Source: Chryseomicrobium excrementi
GTDB lineage: Bacteria > Bacillota > Bacilli > Bacillales_A > Planococcaceae
NCBI RefSeq assembly: GCF_002798305.1
Contig: NZ_PCGR01000003.1
Span: forward strand, 186,001 to 250,000
Reading direction: 5' to 3'
Length of the DNA: 64,000 nucleotides
Shown here: piece by piece, positions 1-8,314 of the stretch
Numbering within the stretch: position 1 is the stretch's first letter
Layout: each line of letters begins with the position of its first letter
Notes under the pieces: generated by a model
Told to the model about the DNA's origin: nothing
Seen by the model: only the letters and a program-made list of their open reading frames with translations
Databases searched by the model: none
Translations under genes and position numbers: made by a program

Positions 1-275
1 GCATAGATGAAAGGTCCAAAGGAAAGGTTCATAATCGTCATCCCACTTAGTTTTCCGGCAACGGCATGACCCAGTTCATGGATGATGACGCCAGCAATAA
101 AGCTGATGATGGCAATGACTAAAATAAGTAAGGCGCTTGTTGCGGAAAACGTCACGTCATGGCGAAAGTAATAACTCACTAATAGAAAGCCAAACAGTCC
201 ACCACTAAGCAATTGACCCGCTTGGCTCTTCCAATTCGTTTTGTTCTTTTGAGTTGATGAATCTGTGGTTTCCAA
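1..275 (-). CDS. M50/site-2 protease-like membrane metallopeptidase, N-terminal part
   Basis: The gene runs off the left edge, so only about 91 N-terminal residues are visible. A short polar N-terminus leads into two hydrophobic segments. The second carries HELGH, the HExxH zinc motif of intramembrane M50 peptidases, followed by AGKLSG and a small-residue/Phe stretch typical of the family. The start is TTG at 275, chosen because AAGGAG lies 9 nt upstream and no ATG fits. It lies 14 nt downstream of the DUF1648 gene, so the two are probably co-transcribed. Family membership is clear from the motif. The substrate and any regulated-proteolysis role cannot be told from this fragment. Confidence 0.85.
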   Translation of the reverse strand, partial: METTDSSTQKNKTNWKSQAGQLLSGGLFGFLLVSYYFRHDVTFSATSALLILVIAIISFIAGVIIHELGHAVAGKLSGMTIMNLSFGPFIY

Positions 276-289
276 CGTAGAGGTCTCCT

Positions 290-808
290 TCACGATTTAG
301 TAGCGGATTGATAGCGAAACATTTTATAAAAGAAATAGACCACTGGAGCAAATGTCCCTGTTAAAAATAAAGGCATGAACCAACCGCTTAATAAGGTGCT
401 TTTACCTGTCGCAATTTGGACCACATCCCAGCTGATCCATGCAAAACCCGCGACAATGACAAACGTGATCCAGACAAGTAGGTTTCGAGAGAGACGGTAG
501 TAAAAAGGGGCATTCTCTTCCGTGATATTAACAGGGTAGTTGTGCCATTCAGGTTTGTTTCGAAGCCATAACATGAAGGCTCCTAAAATGCCTGAGATTC
601 CTGGTAGCATCACTAGTTCCCATTTGGAACCCCAGCGGTTCACTTCACCTTCTAGACCAAAGTGAGCGGGCAGTTCAGCAGGAAGCGTCGGCCACGTCCA
701 CACAAGCCAACCAATCCAAAGAACATAGATGCTGATGCTTAGCGTTATTAAAAGGCGCTCAACTGGCGTACTTTCCAGTTCGATATGAGGTCGATTTTGT
801 TTCCACAT
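290..808 (-). CDS. DUF1648-domain membrane protein
   Basis: A 172-residue protein with about four hydrophobic segments. After the first membrane segment it has the DUF1648 pattern (LPAELPAHFGLEGEVNRWGSK), as in SdpI-like and related small membrane proteins. The ATG at 808 is preferred over an upstream in-frame extension because AAAGGAGTG sits just before it. It lies just upstream of the M50 peptidase gene and downstream of the DUF3307 gene, all on the same strand, so an operon is likely. Function is unknown. SdpI-type proteins can act in immunity or signalling, but nothing here shows that role. Confidence 0.75.
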   Translation of the reverse strand: MWKQNRPHIELESTPVERLLITLSISIYVLWIGWLVWTWPTLPAELPAHFGLEGEVNRWGSKWELVMLPGISGILGAFMLWLRNKPEWHNYPVNITEENAPFYYRLSRNLLVWITFVIVAGFAWISWDVVQIATGKSTLLSGWFMPLFLTGTFAPVVYFFYKMFRYQSATKS

Positions 809-858
809 AAAAATCACTCCTTTCATTTGTATACGAAAGAAGTGACCAATTGTTTCAT

Positions 859-1209
859 TTAATTGATCCCGAAGTAGTGGAGTATCAAAGCCAGTACAAG
901 AATGTGAAAGATTTGATCTGTCATGATAAACAACCAGTTCTGTGTAGTGTTGCCCATAATGACGCGGTTCCACCAGACGACGAATGTTCGTCTATCCAAT
1001 AGGACATGGCTTAAAAACAACAGACCAAAGCTCCATAATGGCAGCGTTACGCCTCCCCAGAGAGCAGCTGCAGCGACTGCCAGTGTATACAGTGTGCAAT
1101 GGAGTAAAAGAGCTCCCCAATGGCGCGCTTTGTTTTCGGCCATCCAACTCGTTTGAATCAAATAATCGCCGACCAGATGGCCGAGTAAAAGATACACAAA
1201 GGGTGTCAC
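859..1209 (-). CDS. DUF3307 family membrane protein
   Basis: A 116-residue, mostly hydrophobic protein. Its N-terminus contains GHLVGDYLIQTSWMAENK, matching the DUF3307 signature (GH-x-x-GD-[FY]-x-x-Q-x-x-x-MAxxK). About four membrane helices are expected. The start is GTG at 1209 with GGAGG 8 nt upstream. It heads the leftward cluster with the DUF1648 protein and M50 peptidase. No biochemical function is established for this family as far as I know. It could be a membrane accessory protein. Confidence 0.75.
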   Translation of the reverse strand: MTPFVYLLLGHLVGDYLIQTSWMAENKARHWGALLLHCTLYTLAVAAAALWGGVTLPLWSFGLLFLSHVLLDRRTFVVWWNRVIMGNTTQNWLFIMTDQIFHILVLALILHYFGIN

Positions 1210-1307
1210 GCGACCATCCTCCTAATTTCGTCTTGCTATCTATCTAAATGTAGCATACACGTGTTAAAATAGCAGTACTAATTTCGTGGTACGAAAGGGA
1301 GGTGCCC

Positions 1308-2396
1308 ATGGATAAGCTCACGAAAATCTTTAAGTCGATGGCCCTAATTTCAGGAGAAGTGGAGCTTGAAGCAGTACTGATAGAGCTCGCACAGCTTGGG
1401 AAAGACCTCGTTTCTGCAGATCGCTGTACTGTTTGGCTGCACGACGAAGAAGCGGCTGAGAACTGGACGCTCGTTGCACAAGGAGTAGACCCGCTTCGTA
1501 TGCCGGCTTCAAGTGGCTTTGTAGGAACGTCGATTCAAACAGGGCAAGTGTTGGTTATCGAAGATGCCTATCAGGACTCTCGCTTTAATCGGTTGATCGA
1601 TCAAGAGACGGGATACCGGACGTATTCCATTCTGACAGTTCCATTTCAAAATGCACAAGGAACTTACTTTGGTGCGTTTCAGGCTATTAACAAACGTCCG
1701 ATTGGTTCTACATTTTCTGAAGAAGATGTCCAGCTTATCCAATTAGCGGCGACCTATGCAGGAAAAGCAATTGAAAACAACCTTTTACATACCGAACTGA
1801 TCAAGACGCAGCAAGAAATGATTGAAGTGATGGGACAGATTGGGGAGAGCCGTTCCAAAGAGACGAGCAACCACGTAAAGCGAGTTGCGCTTTACTCCTA
1901 TGAACTCGCTAAGCTTGCCGGGCTTCCCAAGAAAGACCGGGATCTTCTCCGGATGGCGTCACCGATGCATGATATTGGAAAAGTGGCTGTTCCGGATTCC
2001 GTATTACTAAAGCCAGGTAGGTTGACGGATGAAGAGTACCAGACGATGAAAGAACATGCCGCGATTGGCTATGAAGTGTTCCGTCATTCTAAACGCGAAC
2101 TTTTGCAGGCGGCAGCTACGATCGCACACCAACACCACGAGCGTTGGGACGGTAAAGGGTATCCTGAACGGATTAAAGGAGAAGACATACACATCTTCGG
2201 TCGCATCACAGCCATTGCCGATGTATTTGACGCTCTAGGAAGCTCTCGGGTCTATAAAGCCGCGTGGAAAGATGAAGAGATTATCGCCTATTTCCAGCAA
2301 CAGGCTGGTTTTCAATTTGATCCAGATCTCACAGAATTGTTTTTGATGCACTTTACTAAGTTTACGGCTATACGAGAAGCATATACCGACTTGTAG
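1308..2396 (+). CDS. GAF-HD-GYP domain protein, probable c-di-GMP phosphodiesterase
   Basis: A 362-residue cytoplasmic protein. A GAF sensory domain (about residues 15-150) is followed by an HD-GYP domain (about 175-340). The HD pair is H221-D222 in MHDIGK, and the GYP motif is at residues 284-286 within HHERWDGKGYP. These are the metal- and substrate-contact motifs of enzymes that hydrolyse c-di-GMP to pGpG/GMP. ATG 1308 is preferred over GTG 1302 because GGGAGG (1297-1302) overlaps the latter. The adenylyl cyclase gene begins 10 nt after the stop, so they are almost certainly co-transcribed. The GAF ligand is unknown. Confidence 0.88.
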   Translation: MDKLTKIFKSMALISGEVELEAVLIELAQLGKDLVSADRCTVWLHDEEAAENWTLVAQGVDPLRMPASSGFVGTSIQTGQVLVIEDAYQDSRFNRLIDQETGYRTYSILTVPFQNAQGTYFGAFQAINKRPIGSTFSEEDVQLIQLAATYAGKAIENNLLHTELIKTQQEMIEVMGQIGESRSKETSNHVKRVALYSYELAKLAGLPKKDRDLLRMASPMHDIGKVAVPDSVLLKPGRLTDEEYQTMKEHAAIGYEVFRHSKRELLQAAATIAHQHHERWDGKGYPERIKGEDIHIFGRITAIADVFDALGSSRVYKAAWKDEEIIAYFQQQAGFQFDPDLTELFLMHFTKFTAIREAYTDL

Positions 2397-2406
2397 GAGG
2401 AACCAC

Positions 2407-4221
2407 ATGGGAACCATCATCTATGAAGAACAGCAAGTAATTGATCTGCCTCTAGAAGCTGCTTGGGAAATGGCTACAGACACCAATCACTTCAATCATT
2501 ATGCCAAGCTTTTTCATGTCCAGTTTTCACCTCTACATATCAATCAAGGCGATGTCATTCGTGAAGCGAAGGCGAATGTCTTTGGAATCATTCCTACAAA
2601 GTGGCGAGAGTACACGTTTTCCTGGGTGCGGAATGAGTGGTTTGAGATTGAACGAATCTATTTGAAAAGTCCGATGAAGCGAGCGCTCTGGAAGATTTCA
2701 TTAGAAGCAGTAAATGAAAGACAGACTAGGATGCGAGTTGACGGGGATTTTAACTATGCCAACTTTCTCGGAAAAGTAGCCCTTGAGCGAGTCGTCATCC
2801 CTCAGTTACGAGGCATTTTCCGTTACGCAGAAGAGTATGCAGCTTCCTATGATAAGCAGGCGATACGCCCTCAAGCAAAACAACGCGTCACTGTGCAGCA
2901 GAACGTCTTAGATCGCCGAGCGAAGGCGTTGTATCAGTTGTATCCGTCTTCTGAGCACGTAGAGCCATTACTGAATGCTATCCAGAATGCCAATGACGAA
3001 GATGTCACAGGGATGCAGCCCTATAAGTGGGCTAGTCAACAGGGGATGGCGCGTCGCGAAGCACTAGAGTTGTTCTTACTCGCTACGAAGGCAGGACTTC
3101 TTCAACAACGCTGGAGTATGCTGTGTCCGAACTGCCGAGTTCCAAAACAGCAAAGTGTTACTCTTCGAGACATTCAAGACACCGTCCACTGTGACTTATG
3201 TGGAATCGATTATACGATGGATTTTGATCGTTCCATTGAAATGCAATTTGATGTGGACCCAGCGATTCGAACATCTGCTGGATTGCTGTATTGTGTAAAT
3301 GGCCCGATGAATTCGACTCACATTTTAGCGCAGTTTCGAATTCCTGCTAACTCCACGGTAAATCTCCAATTACCTAAGTGGGAAAAAGCGCATCGCTACC
3401 GAATCTTGCAATGGAATCATGTGGTCCAAGTGGATGACGAAGGAGAAGCGCATCAGGCTCTGGAATATACACCACATGGGTTTAACTCAGCACATATACA
3501 ACCGACGCAGCATCTTTCCATACAAAATCAGTGTGAGCATGAGATTGTCTTCATGGTGGAAGAGCTCGAATGGAATGCAGACGCTTTGACTGCACGGGAG
3601 TTGACCAGTCTGCAGGTGTTCCGAGATTTGTTTGCTACTGAGGTATTGTCTCCAGATCAAGAAATCCAAGTAGGACAGTTGACCGTTCTCTTTACAGATT
3701 TAAAAGAATCTACCGCGATGTATGAGCGGATTGGTGATGCACTCGCTTATTCCGACGTCCGACAACATTTTGACTATTTGAAACACCAGATTCGAAAGCA
3801 CGACGGAACGATTGTAAAGACGATTGGTGACGCGGTGATGGCTGTGTTTACAGATGAACAAAACGCTTTTGATGCGGCTCTCGCCATCCAACAGGGCATT
3901 GGATCATTGACGAGTTCAGAAGGCCAGCAGTTTACCATCAAAATGGGTATGCATCAAGGGACTGTGATTGCTGTAAATGCCAATGATTTATTAGACTATT
4001 TCGGTCGCACGGTGAATCTGGCAGCTCGTGTGCAGCAGTTGAGTCTAGGACAGGATCTTGTGATGACGGCAGCGACTTACCAGCAACTTGATGAAAGACA
4101 AGGGCTTGCTGTCGAGACATTCCATGCACCACTTAAAGGAATTGGAAAAGACATTGAGTTGGTACGGATTTCTGTACCCATTATTTCCCGGGAAATAGTG
4201 ACAGCATCCGACACTGCGTAA
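2407..4221 (+). CDS. Class III adenylyl cyclase with SRPBCC-like N-terminus and zinc ribbon
   Basis: A 604-residue soluble protein. Residues 1-150 resemble an SRPBCC/polyketide-cyclase lipid-binding fold. A middle region (DUF5939-like) holds a zinc ribbon, C240-x2-C243 and C262-x2-C265. The class III cyclase domain occupies about 425-590. Catalytic features are present: metal ligands D431 (FTDLKEST) and D475, adenine-selecting K471 and D530 (DYFG), and transition-state N537 and R541. The Lys/Asp pair argues for ATP over GTP. It follows the HD-GYP gene by 10 nt with GGAGG before ATG and is closed by a strong terminator. cAMP production is inferred; no cAMP receptor is identified in the window. 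Confidence 0.87.
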   Translation: MGTIIYEEQQVIDLPLEAAWEMATDTNHFNHYAKLFHVQFSPLHINQGDVIREAKANVFGIIPTKWREYTFSWVRNEWFEIERIYLKSPMKRALWKISLEAVNERQTRMRVDGDFNYANFLGKVALERVVIPQLRGIFRYAEEYAASYDKQAIRPQAKQRVTVQQNVLDRRAKALYQLYPSSEHVEPLLNAIQNANDEDVTGMQPYKWASQQGMARREALELFLLATKAGLLQQRWSMLCPNCRVPKQQSVTLRDIQDTVHCDLCGIDYTMDFDRSIEMQFDVDPAIRTSAGLLYCVNGPMNSTHILAQFRIPANSTVNLQLPKWEKAHRYRILQWNHVVQVDDEGEAHQALEYTPHGFNSAHIQPTQHLSIQNQCEHEIVFMVEELEWNADALTARELTSLQVFRDLFATEVLSPDQEIQVGQLTVLFTDLKESTAMYERIGDALAYSDVRQHFDYLKHQIRKHDGTIVKTIGDAVMAVFTDEQNAFDAALAIQQGIGSLTSSEGQQFTIKMGMHQGTVIAVNANDLLDYFGRTVNLAARVQQLSLGQDLVMTAATYQQLDERQGLAVETFHAPLKGIGKDIELVRISVPIISREIVTASDTA

Positions 4222-4223
4222 TC

Positions 4224-4253
4224 AGGAAGCGAGAAAATCTCTCGCTTCCTTTT
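4224..4253 (+). terminator. Intrinsic terminator of the HD-GYP/cyclase operon
   Basis: Ten-base perfect arms AGGAAGCGAG and CTCGCTTCCT with a 7-nt loop, then TTTTC, beginning 2 nt after the stop codon. Confidence 0.9.
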
Positions 4254-4318
4254 CAATTTGTTCGGAAATAAGGTATATTTGGAACACAACGGAATGAGTT
4301 AGAGAGGGGTGTGTCGAA

Positions 4319-4771
4319 TTGGAACGAATGGATGCAACAGATAAAAAGATACTAGAACTCTTAACAGCCAATGGTCGGATGTCTTATGTGGATATCGGCA
4401 AGGAACTAGGATTGTCTCGTGTGGCAGTTCGAGAGCGTGTACACGATCTACAACAACGAGGCATTATCGAACGCTTTACTGTAGTGGTAAATTCCGAGAA
4501 AGTCGGCAAGAGTGTCTCAGCCTTTTTTGAAGTGGATTGCGAGCCTAAGTCATTGGTTGAGGTAGCCGAGAAACTTGCAGAGAACGCCAATGTAGCGAGC
4601 TGTTATCAGATGACAGGCCCTTCTACACTCCATATGCATGTCCTTGTGGACGACTTCCAAAGTTTAGAGAAGTTCATCAATGAAGAGTTGTATGCGTTTG
4701 AAGGGATCACGCGTGTTGAGAGTCATATCCTGCTTCGCCGGTTTAAGAGTCGAAGTGGATTGAAGTTATAG
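4319..4771 (+). CDS. Lrp/AsnC family transcriptional regulator
   Basis: A 150-residue regulator. It has an N-terminal winged HTH (ATDKKILELLTANGRMSYVDIG, then GLSRVAVRERVHDLQQRGII) and a C-terminal RAM ligand-binding/oligomerisation domain (about residues 70-145). The start is TTG at 4319 with GAGGGG about 9 nt upstream; an in-frame ATG lies three codons later. It stands alone between terminators, directly upstream of the gamma-glutamyltransferase/chromate-transporter operon, so it may sense an amino acid and control that operon. The ligand and target are inferred, not shown. Confidence 0.9.
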   Translation: MERMDATDKKILELLTANGRMSYVDIGKELGLSRVAVRERVHDLQQRGIIERFTVVVNSEKVGKSVSAFFEVDCEPKSLVEVAEKLAENANVASCYQMTGPSTLHMHVLVDDFQSLEKFINEELYAFEGITRVESHILLRRFKSRSGLKL

Positions 4772-4784
4772 AATGTACTAGTGA

Positions 4785-4816
4785 GCCACAGACCTAAACA
4801 GGTATGTGGCTTTTTT
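4785..4816 (+). terminator. Intrinsic terminator after the Lrp-family gene
   Basis: Stem GCCACA-g-ACCT / AGGT-a-TGTGGC with a 4-nt loop, followed by TTTTTT. Confidence 0.88.
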
Positions 4817-4862
4817 GAGTGGCATTTGAACGGAATTTTCTGTATACTGCAAGAAAGAAATA

Positions 4863-4900
4863 CATTTGTTAATCAAAAGTATAAAAATAATTAACAAATG
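4863..4900. promoter_or_regulatory. 11-bp perfect inverted repeat upstream of the GGT-like gene
   Basis: CATTTGTTAAT (4863-4873) and ATTAACAAATG (4890-4900) are perfect inverted arms separated by 16 AT-rich bases. The site ends 25 bp before the start codon, in the only space available for this operon's promoter. The position suggests an operator. The neighbouring Lrp-type protein is one candidate binder, but this is inference. Confidence 0.6.
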
Positions 4901-4925
4901 AAATTGAATGGAGGAATAAAAGAGT

Positions 4926-6530
4926 ATGGATCACTTATTTCACCCCTTCTCAGGGAAACGCAACACTGTATTTGCTAGAAATGGAATGGTTGCTACATCA
5001 CAGCCACTAGCTGCTCAAGCAGGTTTAGATGTTTTAAAACAAGGCGGAAACGCAATCGATGCGGCAATCGCTACAGCAGCAGCACTTACTGTTGTGGAAC
5101 CGACATCTAATGGAATCGGTGGCGATGCCTTCGCTTTAGTGTGGGTAAAAGACAAGCTGCATGGCCTGAACGCATCCGGTCCAGCTCCAAAGTCCATCTC
5201 AGCAGACAAGTTAAAAGAAGCAGGACATAAGCAAGTGCCGGTATTTGGCGTGTTACCTGTGACCGTACCTGGAGTTCCAGCAGGATGGGTGGCCCTTTCT
5301 CGTAAGTTCGGGAAGTTGCCATTGAAAGAGGTGCTCGCACCAGCCATTCGCTATGCAGAAGAAGGGTATCCGGTCTCTCCAATCCTCGGGAAGTTCTGGG
5401 GGATGGCTCATAAAAAATTCAAAGAGACGTATACATCAGAAGAGTTTGCAGGCTGGTTTGAAACATTCGCCCCAGGTGGCGAGGCCCCGAAAATTGGGGA
5501 GATGTGGTCATCTCCAGGTCACGCCTCTACACTTCGTGCGATTGCAGACACAGAAGCAGAAGCATTCTATAAAGGTGAGCTTGCAGACAAGATGGACGCG
5601 TTCATGAAGCGACATGGTGGCTATCTGTCGAAAGAAGATTTAGAGAGCTATGAAGTGGAATGGGTGGAGCCTTTAGGAGCGCACTATAAAGGCTATGATG
5701 TCTGGGAAATTCCACCGAACGGACAAGGCATGATTGCTCAGATGGCACTGAAAATCTTCGAACAAACAGGGGATGCCAAGTGGCAAGATGCGGATACACT
5801 TCACCGTCAGATTGAATCCATGAAGCTCGCATTTACAGATGGAAAAGCCTTCATCACCGAACAAGGAGAGATGCCAGTAGACCCAGAGCACTTGTTATCA
5901 GATGAATACGCCAAAGCACGCGCTGAAAAAATTACAGATGAAGCATTGCTTCCAGAACCGTATGAATTACCTCGTGGAGGAACGGTCTATCTCGCAGCTG
6001 CGGACGGAGAAGGCAACATGATCTCATACATTCAAAGTAACTACATGGGATTCGGTTCAGGAATCGTCATTCCAGGTACGGGAATTGCGCTACAGAACCG
6101 TGGGCATGACTTCTCCTTAGATGAAACCCATCCGAACTATTTGAAACCTGGAAAGCGCACATACCATACGATTATTCCCGGCTTCTTGACTAAAGACGGG
6201 AAAGCGGTCGGGCCATTCGGTGTTATGGGTGGCTATATGCAACCTCAAGGACATTTCCAAGTCGTTTCAAGTACTGTAGATCACTTGCTCAATCCACAAG
6301 CGACACTCGACATGCCAAGATGGCAATGGATTGAAGGGAAGACCGTTCACGTGGAGCCAGAGTTCCCGAACTATTTGGTGCAAGCTTTGATTCGCAAAGG
6401 ACACACGATTCAAGTGCTACCAGATGGAGGCAGCTTTGGACGCGGCCAAATCATTTGGCGGGACTCTGAAACTGGTGTGCTTCAAGGTGGGACGGAATCT
6501 CGTACGGATGGCTCTGTTGCGGCGTGGTAA
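4926..6530 (+). CDS. Gamma-glutamyltransferase family protein (YwrD-like)
   Basis: A 534-residue Ntn-hydrolase of the gamma-glutamyltransferase family. The N-terminal subunit region has GGNAIDAAIATAAALTVVEP and SNGIGGDAFALVW. The predicted autocleavage and catalytic threonine is T353 in RGGTVYLAAADGEGN, and a glycine-rich GVMGGYMQPQGH region follows. Members split into large and small subunits and transfer or hydrolyse gamma-glutamyl groups. No signal peptide is seen, so the product is probably cytoplasmic like YwrD, unlike secreted Ggt. GGAGG precedes ATG 4926. Its stop overlaps the next gene's start by 7 nt, coupling it to the chromate transporter pair. Substrate unknown; glutathione or a gamma-glutamyl conjugate is possible. 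Confidence 0.88.
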   Translation: MDHLFHPFSGKRNTVFARNGMVATSQPLAAQAGLDVLKQGGNAIDAAIATAAALTVVEPTSNGIGGDAFALVWVKDKLHGLNASGPAPKSISADKLKEAGHKQVPVFGVLPVTVPGVPAGWVALSRKFGKLPLKEVLAPAIRYAEEGYPVSPILGKFWGMAHKKFKETYTSEEFAGWFETFAPGGEAPKIGEMWSSPGHASTLRAIADTEAEAFYKGELADKMDAFMKRHGGYLSKEDLESYEVEWVEPLGAHYKGYDVWEIPPNGQGMIAQMALKIFEQTGDAKWQDADTLHRQIESMKLAFTDGKAFITEQGEMPVDPEHLLSDEYAKARAEKITDEALLPEPYELPRGGTVYLAAADGEGNMISYIQSNYMGFGSGIVIPGTGIALQNRGHDFSLDETHPNYLKPGKRTYHTIIPGFLTKDGKAVGPFGVMGGYMQPQGHFQVVSSTVDHLLNPQATLDMPRWQWIEGKTVHVEPEFPNYLVQALIRKGHTIQVLPDGGSFGRGQIIWRDSETGVLQGGTESRTDGSVAAW

Positions 6531-7120
6531 CTCCGCACAAAGAAGTGCCTCTTGAGCGTCCAAAGGGGCAACTTTACAAGGAGTTGGCAAGTGGCTTTTT
6601 CCGAGTCGGAATCTTCGGATTTGGAGGAGGCCCTTCCTCGATTCCGTTAGTCCATGCAGAAGCAGTGAAGAAGTATGAATGGATGACAGACGATGAGTTT
6701 GGGGATGTCTTGGCACTAGCGAACACGATGCCAGGTCCTATTGCAACGAAGATGGCCGGATACATCGGCTACCGTGTGGCCGGATGGATCGGTATGTTGA
6801 TTGCCTTAGCAGTCAATGTGATTCCGACAGTTATTGCAGTCATTGTCTTATTAAAAGTGTTAGAAGCCTATAAAGAGTTACCGGTCGTTCAAAATATGGC
6901 GCATGCCGTAATTCCTGTAGTAACTGTCATGTTAGGCGTTCTAGCATGGGACTTCGTGAAGAAATCGGGTGAAACGATTGGATGGATGAAAGCTGCTGGA
7001 ACGTTAACAGTCGCTTTTATCGCGATGTATCTACTGAACATTCATCCTGCGTTTGTGATTTTAGCAGTCTTTGCGCTCATCTTTTCTCCACTTCTGATGA
7101 AGGGGAGGAACCGGACATGA
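6524..7120 (+). CDS. Chromate transporter family, first half-size subunit
   Basis: A 198-residue membrane protein with one CHR domain. It has the signature FRVGIFGFGGGPSSIPLVHAE followed by ANTMPGPIATKMAGYIGYR, and about five or six helices. Short-chain CHR proteins work in pairs, each equivalent to half of long-chain ChrA, exporting chromate or related oxyanions. Start GTG 6524 lies inside the end of the GGT-like gene and has no clear Shine-Dalgarno, so translation is probably coupled. GTG 6545 is a possible alternative. Its stop overlaps the partner gene's start as ATGA. The real substrate is unproven. Confidence 0.88.
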   Translation: MVTPHKEVPLERPKGQLYKELASGFFRVGIFGFGGGPSSIPLVHAEAVKKYEWMTDDEFGDVLALANTMPGPIATKMAGYIGYRVAGWIGMLIALAVNVIPTVIAVIVLLKVLEAYKELPVVQNMAHAVIPVVTVMLGVLAWDFVKKSGETIGWMKAAGTLTVAFIAMYLLNIHPAFVILAVFALIFSPLLMKGRNRT

Positions 7121-7650
7121 TCTATTGGGAACTGTTTATTGCGTTTCTGATTCCTGGTATTTTAGGTTACGGAGGAGGTCCGGCAGCGATTCCACTTGTT
7201 CAAGTAGAAGTGGTAGAGCGCTACGGCTGGATGACCAATGCTGAGTTTTCAGAGATGGTAGCAGCAGCCAATGCACTTCCTGGGCCGATTGCCACTAAAA
7301 TGGCTGGTTTTGTAGGATATGATCAAGCAGGAGTTTTGGGCGCATTAATTGCTTTGTTCGCAGCAGTGGGTCCTTCACTTCTCATGATGATCTTATTGCT
7401 GAATTTGATTTGGAAACATAAAGAATCCGTATATGTGAAAAGTTTAACACGTTGGATTCGTCCTATCATTGCGGTATTATTAGTCGTAATGACGTATGAT
7501 TTTTTAGGCGATTCTTTCGACATGAATGGCATCTGGGTTACATTGATTCTGCTTGTTGGCTCCTACTTCTTGTTGGAACGCGTGAAACTGCATCCAGCTC
7601 TAGTGATTTTACTCGCTCTTGGCTTCGGTGCGGTGACAACCTATATTTAG
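7117..7650 (+). CDS. Chromate transporter family, second half-size subunit
   Basis: A 177-residue membrane protein paralogous to its upstream partner, with GYGGGPAAIPLVQVEVV and ANALPGPIATKMAGFVGYD. It probably adopts the opposite membrane orientation to form an antiparallel heterodimer, as known for paired short-chain CHR proteins. ATG 7117 is chosen because GGGGAGG lies 8 nt upstream and it forms a 4-nt ATGA overlap with the previous stop; a longer upstream reading is only overlap. It is the last gene of the GGT-like operon. Confidence 0.88.
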   Translation: MIYWELFIAFLIPGILGYGGGPAAIPLVQVEVVERYGWMTNAEFSEMVAAANALPGPIATKMAGFVGYDQAGVLGALIALFAAVGPSLLMMILLLNLIWKHKESVYVKSLTRWIRPIIAVLLVVMTYDFLGDSFDMNGIWVTLILLVGSYFLLERVKLHPALVILLALGFGAVTTYI

Positions 7651-7709
7651 TGGTATACTAATATCCACTTTACTCCGTCTCGGAATCCCAATAGAAAGTT
7701 GGAACGGTT

Positions 7710-8270
7710 ATGAAATCTACGATTCAGCAACTTGTTAATGAAAAGCGGAATGCGCATATTCTCTATGCGTATACCGGTAACGAAACCTATTTTAGAGAGC
7801 TGTATCAGTACATTTCCGATGGAATCCATGCAGGAGATCATTTGTTACTGGTGGAGAACGAGCGTATTTCGTCTCAAGTACAAAAAGAACTTGCCAAGCG
7901 ATTTTCATCTCAGCAGTTGAACCAGGTCCACTATGTAAATAGCCTTCATTTCTATTGGTCTAGTGGAAGTTACAACCCGCAAGCGATTCAAGCCTATTTC
8001 ACAGAAGTCGTTGCGCCATTTATTGAGAAGGGGCACGTCTTTAGGTCTTGGGCCCACGTAGAATGGGAAAGTGTAAAAGAGCCGTTGCATTTGATTGAAG
8101 AATTTGAGTATATGGTAGATCAAGCGGTAAATGAAATGAACTTTCCACTAATTTGTGCGTACGGCCTAGATCAGATGCCTGAACGACTCCAAACCATGCT
8201 TTTGAAGACCCATCCTTATGTATTAGAAGATGCGTCTATTGCAGCGTCTACAACCTATGAACCACAATAA
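7710..8270 (+). CDS. MEDS-domain protein (DcmR-type sensory domain)
   Basis: A 186-residue soluble protein covering one MEDS domain, a degenerate RecA/KaiC-like sensory module. Visible features are an N-terminal HILYAYTGNETYFRELYQYI, then GIHAGDHLLLVEN, and a closing FPLICAYGLDQMP. MEDS domains occur fused to kinases or HTH regulators; here it stands alone with no output domain. It may regulate a partner by protein-protein contact. The Shine-Dalgarno is weak. It is followed by a bidirectional terminator and faces the GntP remnant tail to tail. Confidence 0.7.
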   Translation: MKSTIQQLVNEKRNAHILYAYTGNETYFRELYQYISDGIHAGDHLLLVENERISSQVQKELAKRFSSQQLNQVHYVNSLHFYWSSGSYNPQAIQAYFTEVVAPFIEKGHVFRSWAHVEWESVKEPLHLIEEFEYMVDQAVNEMNFPLICAYGLDQMPERLQTMLLKTHPYVLEDASIAASTTYEPQ

Positions 8271-8272
8271 AA

Positions 8273-8307
8273 GCCACGCTCCGGATTCTTTCTGGTGCGT
8301 GGTTCTT
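8273..8307. terminator. Bidirectional terminator between convergent genes
   Basis: Outer arms GCCACGC and GCGTGG(T), with an inner CCGGA/TCTGG extension. It is T-rich on both sides, and the minus strand reads CTTTTATT after the stem. Confidence 0.75.
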
Positions 8308-8314
8308 TGTTTGC

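Noticed and set aside
923-1247. Overlapping plus-strand open frames opposite the DUF3307 gene
   Set aside because: They are antisense shadows of a gene with a better start signal and a recognised family.
5015-5382. Antisense open frames within the GGT-like gene
   Set aside because: Low-complexity, no start signals, and fully inside a well-supported gene.
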